In this document: piece by piece, positions 57,040 to 64,000 of the stretch | Position numbering within the stretch: position 1 is the stretch's first letter | Layout: every line of letters begins with the position of its first letter | NCBI GenBank assembly: GCA_034190875.2 | Contig: CM067356.1 | Coordinates: forward strand, 17,206,475 to 17,270,474 | Origin: Urechis unicinctus | Taxonomy: Eukaryota > Annelida > Polychaeta > Xenopneusta > Urechidae | DNA: 64,000 nt | Direction: 5' to 3' | The notes under the pieces: generated by a model | The model's database searches: none | What the model was told of the DNA's origin: nothing | The model's input: the letters and a program-made list of their open reading frames with translations, nothing else | Translations under genes and position numbers: made by a program

Positions 57040-60000
57040 ATCACACATCTAACGGTTTAGTGCTTACACCATCTGCACTCACAATTCTCTTGGGGTAAAA
57101 ATAACTTAATCCATCTCTAATTTGCGTATACGAATACATTGTGTTATTGTTAACGCGAAAGCCACGGTTCAACACCACGACCCGATTTTTGTTCTCTCAG
57201 CACATTCATATATTTCTCCTTGTTCAGTTCGTTTTGACGTTTATTGAGTCCTTTACACGAGGCTTTATCCGTAGTTCCATAACAGTAATAGGTTTTACTG
57301 CACAGTCCGATAAAACCATCTCCACTCCACTCCTCTTTAAATAACCCCGGGGTACGTTTATCATATTTTTGGCGGGTCACACAGCACGGTTGAGGTACCC
57401 ACGGGGTTCCGTTCGTTTTACACTGTATAAAGTCTTTGTTGTGATCATCACACGCTACAGCTGGCAACCACTGAGGGTATTCTCTGTAAAAATGTTCTTT
57501 CATGTTGGGTTTGATGACATCTGTTAGATGACTACTACTAAGAGCGATATAACTACTATCAGTGTCCATCTGTACATAGGCAAAATCACATCTCGCGACA
57601 CGACTTATCAATAAAATCATAGTAAAATTCCAGCATTCTTAATTTGGCGTATTGATAAACGAAATAGCCTATTTGTTTGGGGTAAGTTGAGATTAATGGT
57701 GGTTTTGGCCATGTCGATTTCAAATAGGTTGGGGGTTGCGGTCGTTCAAGGCTCTAAATCTTTTGTTGTTGATCAATTTCTGACCCTCTCGGCAGTCGGC
57801 GTATCTGACATCACGGTGTTTAGTTTTATCCGTGACGCATTTACCTACAAACATAGACAAATTCAGTATAAATCAACAGCACTTGACGGGTATTTTTTAA
57901 AATTTTTTTTAAAATCATAAATTTGAAATAAATTTGAAAGTAACAATTAAATCAATATTTTACAATAATACATTTTAGTATATTTACCATAGGCCGAATT
58001 TCTAAGTAGCTTAAAAGATTCGGCTATAAACGGTCTGACTCGGGTCGACATCACCCCCACGTCTACACACAAACAAGAACATTATCAAAAATAAAATTCA
58101 ATGCTTGAAAGAGTATATCACATATAACTATAAGAGTATATCATATATATATTCGTACATACCTGGCGTCTGATACGGTCTCAGCAAATCGTTTTTTTTA
58201 AACAGGCTGTGGGTTCATACTCCAGTGTTTGGTATATCTTTGTGATCACCAGGCCATGTTCCAAGTACCATTTCAGTAGTGGGCTAGCAAAAAATATTTT
58301 TTCACCTTTGTAGCTCCCTATCAACGGTTTGACGCCTAAATTCCGTCTATATGAAAAAGAATAATAAAAATCGTGCATATGACATCATAACGCTTCGACA
58401 TTCAAAATTGGTCTTATGATCCCACGCCTCTTGTCACCACTTATTAAGCTCACTTTGTGTACTGTACTTTTTCAAACGATCCCGTTGTTCAGCCTAGTCT
58501 CGCATAAAGGGTCCCTTTTTCTGTTCGCATTGAAAGGCTCGTAGGTATTTGTCGTATGTATATCCAGGTGCAATAAAGTTGGTGATATCCAAAAACCGTA
58601 CATGGTCCGTTTCAATGCACATGAATGAGTTATTTCGTTTGATGGTATACTTGATTGATGAATGTTCTTGCAGGTAAGTTGTCAACGGTATTTTCACTAC
58701 ATTGAGGTCATAATTCGATGAGTTGAATCCGACTAACGGTAATACATGTAAATAGTTGTCGAATTTTTTCTGTAATTTCTGCAATGGGTGTTCTCCCTTG
58801 ACGACCGGGTCCAGTTGGTGGGCTTCATCGATTTTCTCTTGTAACTGGGTTAGGGTAGCTTCGTATTGAGCAAGCATCAGTAGATAGGCGGCGTTTGATA
58901 TCTCCCCTATATACATCATCATCCTGTCAATCAATGTTTGTGCGTTTCCTTCCGTTACAAAGCATTTTGGTTCTGTATAATCAGGTACATTGCTGCATAC
59001 ACTCACTGATAACGGTACGTGTTTTTGGTCCCAGGTGACTTTGGGTGAATTGACGGGTAGGTTGTCTTCTCCAAAATAACTTTCAAAATCATAGGTGGCT
59101 CTGTAAGGGTAAATACCGTCTTCTATTTCGATTCCCTCGTCCCTCAACGCTTCAAAGATAGTGGGTGGTAGATGAAAAACACCACCTGGGTACTTGTATT
59201 TCGTTTCCACAGTACATATGTTTTCGTGGCGATGTAGTTTTTTCTCACTTTTCCACAGCTTCTGACAGGTACCACAAATATATGATTTGCTATAAAGGTC
59301 AAAGTTTTTGATGTAACTAAAGTGATTTTCGTACAGGTTCAATTTCAAGGTCGCGGCGAATTTTGTGCGCGTTCGCTTGACCAAAGTAGCTACCTGAAAC
59401 ACATATAACAAATCGATCACATCTCATATTTCCATTTCGATATCAAATGATTACATCGTTTATGTTGTTACTTCTGTTTAATCACTACAAGACACACTCA
59501 CTTGATTCTCGTCTAGCGTATACACGGTGATATTCACTTTGAATTGTTTTGCTAGTCTTTCGACGTCTTCAAGGGGTACACCTGCAAATGTTTTTTTCTT
59601 TTGTTTTGGGTAAGCAGTCTTTAACAATGTTTTTGCTGCATTCTCTAGACTCGTGATCTTCACTCCTCTATGTAAAGCCAGGGCCCTGAAAAAGCACAAT
59701 CGGTCTTGATACAGTTTACCCGTTTGTTGACTTCGCTCTAACAAGTTGATGGCTCTGTTTGTTTTCAGGTGTTCCGGCATAACGGGTGGTGGGTAGCCGA
59801 TCACGTGATCTTCGATTGGGTTCACAAAGATGGTCAAATTAGTCACTTCCTCTACACTCCATTTCGAATCCGGTCGTTGGTTCTGGGCGTAGGTTAAAAT
59901 GTCTCTTTGTGTTATTTCACGCATAGCCCTCTCAAAATCATCGGCATTCCGAGGGGTTGGTAGCATTCGATGGTTGTTGACGGACGAGTGAAAGTACCGC

Positions 60001-60285
60001 AATTCATCTGTTTCTTTGTGACGTAATAAGAATCCATAACTCCCGTTGATTTTAAAGGCTGAATCGCATTCCTCAAATATATTCTGGTCGAGGTTGGGCA
60101 CTTCTTCAGATAAATTATAGTTGTAAACAGTTTGTAGCCTTCCAAATCGCGTATGAGTACGAATAGCTCTTTCATTAGCAGCCAACACAGCTTCTGTCAA
60201 CATAATCATCGATAATCTGTCAATATAAAGATCACCCAAAATCATAAAGCTTTCCGTTATGTCATACCTCAATTCTACCCTGTAA
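57040..60285 (-). pseudogene. DNA polymerase B, intron-containing, broken
   Basis: Leftward gene of the Polinton PolB type. In order, it has an N-terminal domain (FKINGSYGFLLRHKETDELR, then CFFRALALHRGV), a Cys/His finger (CGTCQKLWKSEKKLHRHENIC), Exo I (ATYDFESYF), the Exo II region (LPLVGFNSSNYDLN), a thumb/palm-side segment (PLLKWYLEHGLVITK) and motif C (MDTDSSYIA). Candidate GT-AG introns separate several parts, for example one of about 100 bp near 59.4-59.5 kb, so at least some interruptions are splicing and not damage. Beyond that the gene is broken, with several breaks. Introns are known in some Polinton genes. Confidence 0.88.
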
Positions 60286-60373
60286 AAGACCTATCCTTTA
60301 ATAGACCTACCCTTGGCATTGTCGACCGCAACCCCAGCTCCAGTTTGTGTCGGGGGGCTGTGTTGAGCGTTGT

Positions 60374-60657
60374 TTAAAAATCCAATGCTGTATTCGCCTG
60401 TTTGATTGCATAGGCGTCCATAGCAGCGTGTAAAATATCTTCGTCTCCCGTCAACACTAAAACACACACGCGTAACAAAAATAAATAAATAAATGACGTA
60501 TACCTGATAATTCTATAATTCAGATATAGAAAATAAAATCATACTTACTGCTTTCCATCTCGATTTGTTCCACGGCTTTTAACAAGTCGACATCACTCAT
60601 CTGTCTACTGCGTTTGTTCACATCGTTGAAAGCTTCCGATCGCCGCTTCTCAGCCAT
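60374..60657 (-). CDS. Candidate spliced small gene sharing its N-terminus with the left-end gene
   Basis: The ATG at 60657 lies in the inner inverted repeat, behind the same TATA and TCAGT promoter as the left gene. The first coding part starts MAEKRRSEAFNDVNKR and goes on with MSDVDLLKAVEQIEME, nearly the same as the left gene except for 14 extra residues. A GTAAGT donor follows at about 60548, and a TTTTAG acceptor lies at about 60457, giving an intron of about 92 bp. The second exon would end at a stop at 60374. Alternatively the leader could splice onward into PolB, which begins just downstream. The basic patch could be a nuclear localisation signal. Expression is not shown. Confidence 0.5.
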
Positions 60658-60742
60658 GATTATAACTGAACTGAGACCCTCTCGCGTTTTTATATACTCC
60701 CCATGATATGGGGTATTACTTCATTTAGCTTAGCTCAGCAAA
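60549..60742. repeat. Element 2 inner inverted repeat, right
   Basis: Reverse complement of 47464-47620, with about four substitutions in the promoter part and 42 extra bases in the coding part. A further, weaker match to the left-end sequence extends to about 60905. Confidence 0.9.
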
Positions 60743-61354
60743 CTATGACGACATATCCGACGAAAATTGTGAAATCACTTTCCAAAAATAGAATGACCTC
60801 ATCCAAATAGTGCCCAGCTCAATGTATTGAGATGAAGTCACCAAGGTCGCAAAGCTCAGCAGTCGGAAAAATCACTTTCCAAAAATAGAATGATGTCACC
60901 ACCAAATATCTGAGGTGAATGCGAAATCGACAGGGGGGCAACTCACAATGACTAATTTATCAAATCGTTTGACATGAGTCGTTATTTAATTAAGATAGAT
61001 GCGCATCGTGAATTCAACGATCGGTAAATCACATTACCAGCTTGTGTAATTATACCACAGATTCATCGAGTCCGATTAATAACACAAACACCAGTATAAC
61101 ATTTATATATTTATATTTATTTAATTTTAAAAATATTTAAATTTTCTTCTATCTTCTATCCTACAAACAAAAACAAATTATTTTTGTTTTAATCTCTAAG
61201 AATAAAATAAAATTCCAGAGAATCTTAAACATTTGCGGTACTCACTGTTTTTTAATAAATGTTTGGGTTCCCTGCAAACAAAGAAATATAGACTTATAAC
61301 AGATACAAAAGTCAACGAATCTATACTATGATATAGCGTGTTTTAAGCGAATAC
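60743..61354. other. Right-end spacer of element 2
   Basis: About 60745-60905 is a diverged relative of the outer and inner end sequences and contains a tandem pair of TTTCCAAAAATAGAATGA at about 60780 and 60880. A very AT-rich stretch follows (61100-61220). A candidate short exon bounded by TTTGCAG and GTGAGT on the minus strand lies at about 61246-61272. Confidence 0.55.
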
Positions 61355-61678
61355 TCACAGTACGGGATAGCCTGTTATGAGGGACCCGCCCTTTGTAATA
61401 ACTTTTACCCACTTGGTAGGGGCTGAGTCGTATCCAGGATACGATCCTGTCACGCCAACTACATTGTCAAAATGCTTATAAAATACTATTTTATAAAGTC
61501 CAAATTGCTCCTCAATATCTGGTTTTGCCATTGTAATGTTCACTAATTCCGGATAGTCGGAATTATTAAATCTTGATTTGGTACGATCCGTAGAAACAAA
61601 ATGATTTTTATAAATATGCTCCATACTTGTTATTTTGAAATATTCCAGAGGAAAACTATTTTGAAGTAAAGTTACCAT
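61355..61678 (-). CDS. Unrecognised protein or exon (107 aa)
   Basis: The frame is open from an ATG at 61678, with low-complexity-free composition: MEHIYKNHFVSTDRTKSRF, then PELVNITMAKPDIEEQFGLY, then FDNVVGVTGSYPGYDSAP and WVKVITKGGS. The last codons run into a GTGAGT donor-like site, so it may be one exon of a leftward spliced transcript that continues to the short candidate exon near 61.25 kb. I recognise no family. It lies inside the outer inverted repeats, so it would be an accessory gene of element 2 or captured host sequence. Confidence 0.4.
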   Translation of the reverse strand: MVTLLQNSFPLEYFKITSMEHIYKNHFVSTDRTKSRFNNSDYPELVNITMAKPDIEEQFGLYKIVFYKHFDNVVGVTGSYPGYDSAPTKWVKVITKGGSLITGYPVL

Positions 61679-62083
61679 CCGCTATTTGTAACCCATAACT
61701 CCACCCCCATTTTGAGAAATATCCAATGGTCAACTTTTAATCCATCTGCAAGTTATTAGAACACACTTCTTTCAAAGTAAAATGTATTCAATAGTTAATG
61801 ACGTTTTAATATATCACCTTGTTAATAGCCCCATTCAATAAAGACCATCTTCATATCAACAGAAACAGGTGAAAACTCACATCACCAATAACACTACCCT
61901 TGTCACCCCAATCTACCAAGAACACCACCACTTGGTAAATACCTCATAACCTGGCTAGAGGAAATTAATGATCACTTACAAACTCCTTTCAAAGACCCCA
62001 CACAAAGTCATCATTAGCATATCTTCAACACTTTATAAAACTTTTCAATAGACAACTTATCTCATCAACCAAGAACACCAACC
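61679..62083. other. Spacer inside the right end of element 2
   Basis: It contains the word CAAGAACACCA twice (about 61917 and 62070), each followed by CACC or AACC. No gene is seen. Confidence 0.45.
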
Positions 62084-62216
62084 CACCAGCCCAAAATACA
62101 CCTGTCGAAAATGATGTCATCCAAATATCACAATGTATTGACATGAGGTATTACTTCACTTACCCAAGGTCGATGATGAAATATCTGAGGGAATTTCATC
62201 AGCCGAAAACACCCAA
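62084..62216. repeat. Element 2 outer inverted repeat, right
   Basis: Exact reverse complement of 47331-47463 by eye. Confidence 0.93.
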
Positions 62217-62585
62217 TATTTCAAATACAAGGACGAGCGTCAGTTTCCGCATCAGTCACAATGACATAACTTGCAGCATATTATGTCAAAGAAAGAAATC
62301 TATTATTCTTCGTTGGAGCGTTCGTTTGGTATATGAATATGTAAGTGAACTGATTTCGACAGTTTGATTGGTACAAAAAGATCATCTGTCGCACATTCAA
62401 GCTATATCCCCCCCCCCCAGTACTCATGCTTGTTAATAGTATGGTGGATAGATATTTACTGATACAGCAGTATGTTGCGTAAATAACACGTGCTCAGAGT
62501 ATTGAGTGCTACGATAAAATGTAATTCCCCATTTGATATATAAATGACACCAAAGGTTACAAAATGTCGACGCTAGGTCTCATAG
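62217..62585. other. No gene seen
   Basis: Host flank right of element 2, including a short C run at 62408-62418. Confidence 0.45.
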
Positions 62586-63080
62586 CTTAATGTTGTGGCT
62601 TGGTTGTAAAGCTTGCTGCTATAGTTTGTTGCATTAACTTTATTTTAAGGCTTGATGTTTGAGCTTGATGTTAAAGCTTTATGTTACAGATTTATGTTAC
62701 AGCTTTATGTTACAGCTGTATGTTACTGTCGGGTTGTTACGGTTGGATATTACAGCATCGTGATGCATCATTATAATAGAGCTCAATGCATAACTTGATG
62801 TTATAGCTTGGTGTTATAGCGTGATGTTACATCTTAATGTCATAACTTGATGTCATAGCTTGGTGTTATAGCGTGATGTTACATCTTGATGTTATAGCTG
62901 GATGTTGTAGCTGGATGCTATGATTATAGCTCGATGTTGAAGGTGATGTTATAGTCTGATGTTATAGCATTGTGTTACAGCTTGATGTCATTAATCGTTG
63001 TCATAGCTTGGTGCTAATCTTGATAGCATGATGTTATTGCTTGATGTCATGGATTACTGCTATGGCTTGATGCTATGTAC
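62586..63080. repeat. Degenerate satellite of about 13-bp units
   Basis: About 35 variants of AGCTTGATGTTAT (with TAGCTTGGTG and AGCTGGATG forms) follow each other. Every unit has drifted, so the array is old. Confidence 0.85.
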
Positions 63081-63106
63081 TAATATACATGTACGCTCAT
63101 ATTACT

Positions 63107-63562
63107 CTCGAAACGCACCCAGAGCACGCCATAACGTCGCATGGAGCTCGAACTGATTAGAGGACTTAGTTTGAATAACGTGTAGCCACACCTTTTCATT
63201 AGAGCTTTTATTAGAAGGGAGAGGGAACTGTACGACTTGGGTAATGGCTATAACTCTTACTAATTGTACAAGCAGTGCGGTATATTGCAAAAGCAACAAT
63301 CTTCTATAGCTCTAGTCACGCATACTTCTGCAGATTTCCCTTCACATGTTACTATGCATCCAGGCCACGCAACAATATCCATAGGCGCTGGAGCAAGTTA
63401 AAAGACTTTGTTTGAATGACGTCTGACCGCAAATGTTCATTCGAGCCTTCGTAAGAAGGGAGAATGAGCAGTACTACGGTAGCTATAACTGTTACTTATT
63501 GTACAAGCAGTACGGTACATCACATTAACATCGAACTTCTACATTCCTAGTCACGTATGTAA
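63107..63562. repeat. Tandem duplication, about 240-bp unit
   Basis: 63107-63330 and 63346-63562 share, in order, CAGGCCACGC-like, GGACTTAGTTTGAATAACGT-like, TAGAAGGGAGA, TGTACAAGCAGTRCGGTA and CTAGTCACG. A short remnant of a third copy (GGCGCAAGAGCAAATTA) may lie at about 63646. No gene is seen. Confidence 0.8.
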
Positions 63563-64000
63563 CTGTATGAAGAAACATGCTGTGTTGAACTGCGTGGTCT
63601 GACCTTTGACCTAGGATCGGCTAGTCTACTGCTTTGTGTGCTGAATGGCGCAAGAGCAAATTATAAGGCTTCGGTGTTGTCCATCGTTGATTCATTGCTT
63701 GTGTCACAATACGTGACAGAAGTCGGCCGTCGTATCTTACTGGTTTGCATTGTACGGATCGTACACACATTTCCGGATAAAATAATGCACGTGGCATGCA
63801 AGTGAAAGTCGTATTTATGATTCCTGTTAATATATATTTTGGCATAAGGTTCCTAAGTACAACAATGTGATAACCTTACCCGAAGAATAATGCTCACAAT
63901 GAAGCTTGTGCGCCGCCCTTCGGGTGCCATCCCCCACTTAGAGCTTATCGATTGGACCGCTATAATCATGCGTATTTGCAACATTCTAGTCATTTTGAGT
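63563..64000. other. No gene seen
   Basis: Host sequence to the end of the window without recognisable features apart from the possible third copy of the preceding repeat. Confidence 0.45.

Larger units (their letters stand above)
47331..62216. mobile_element. Element 2: Polinton, broken, intron-containing
   Basis: About 14.9 kb lie between identical 133-bp inverted repeats. The gene set is the classical Polinton one: ATPase, chromodomain integrase, penton-type and major capsid proteins, pVI/pX-like protein, adenain-like protease and PolB, plus small accessory genes. The plus-strand genes fill the left two thirds, and PolB reads leftward from the right. Most structural genes read through. 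The breaks I see (roughly eight to ten) are concentrated in PolB and in a few other genes. The identical outer repeats point to a young insertion or recent homogenisation. The exact outer ends are uncertain because a 25-bp word just outside the left repeat also occurs inside the element, and no matching target duplication is seen. Confidence 0.9.

Overview
The window looks like nuclear DNA of a multicellular animal, most likely an aquatic invertebrate. It is AT-rich and full of microsatellites, minisatellites and old dispersed repeats. It has LINE and hAT relics, and I could recognise no intact host protein-coding gene. The species cannot be fixed from the sequence. What stands out is two different Polinton-class (capsid-bearing) elements about 18 kb apart, both treated here as fossils.

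Region 1-13990 is host DNA: a G-rich minisatellite, three long TA-type tracts, a TTC tract, two minus-strand LINE reverse-transcriptase fragments (about 2.3-3.0 kb and 3.4-3.7 kb), and the 3' part of a ZNF862-like hAT transposase (about 10.0-11.1 kb).

Element 1 (about 13992-29460, 15.5 kb) has near-identical inverted repeats of about 280 bp, each built from two 99-bp direct repeats. Its left third reads mostly on the minus strand: a YqaJ-like nuclease, a membrane protein, a protein with a phage-tail-fibre motif, a penton-like protein and a coiled-coil membrane protein. The rest reads on the plus strand: a 436-aa C-terminally anchored protein, the double-jelly-roll major capsid protein, the packaging ATPase, four small mostly membrane proteins, a retrovirus-like integrase, a Cys-rich protein, a protein-primed-type PolB and a coiled-coil protein. 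I see no adenovirus-type protease. Roughly a dozen breaks lie in the replication, integration and capsid genes, while the accessory membrane genes still read through.

Region 29461-47330 is host DNA with no recognisable gene. It holds many degenerate tandem repeats and at least three pairs of diverged duplicated blocks, the largest being 31.1-32.2 kb against 41.3-43.1 kb.

Element 2 (about 47331-62216, 14.9 kb) is a more classical Polinton. Its plus-strand genes run: a zinc-binding protein, a small protein, a C2H2 finger protein, a paralogue of the first gene, the ATPase, a small basic protein, a conserved Polinton protein, an integrase with chromodomain, a two-segment membrane protein, two tandem penton-type proteins, a pVI/pX-like protein, the major capsid protein and an adenain-like protease. 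An intron-containing, broken PolB reads in on the minus strand. The two ends share an identical 133-bp outer inverted repeat. An inner inverted repeat carries the same promoter and the same first coding sequence at both ends. Several genes show a regular TATA plus TCAGT/TCATT initiator spacing.

Region 62217-64000 is host DNA with a 13-bp-type degenerate satellite and a tandem duplication of about 240 bp.
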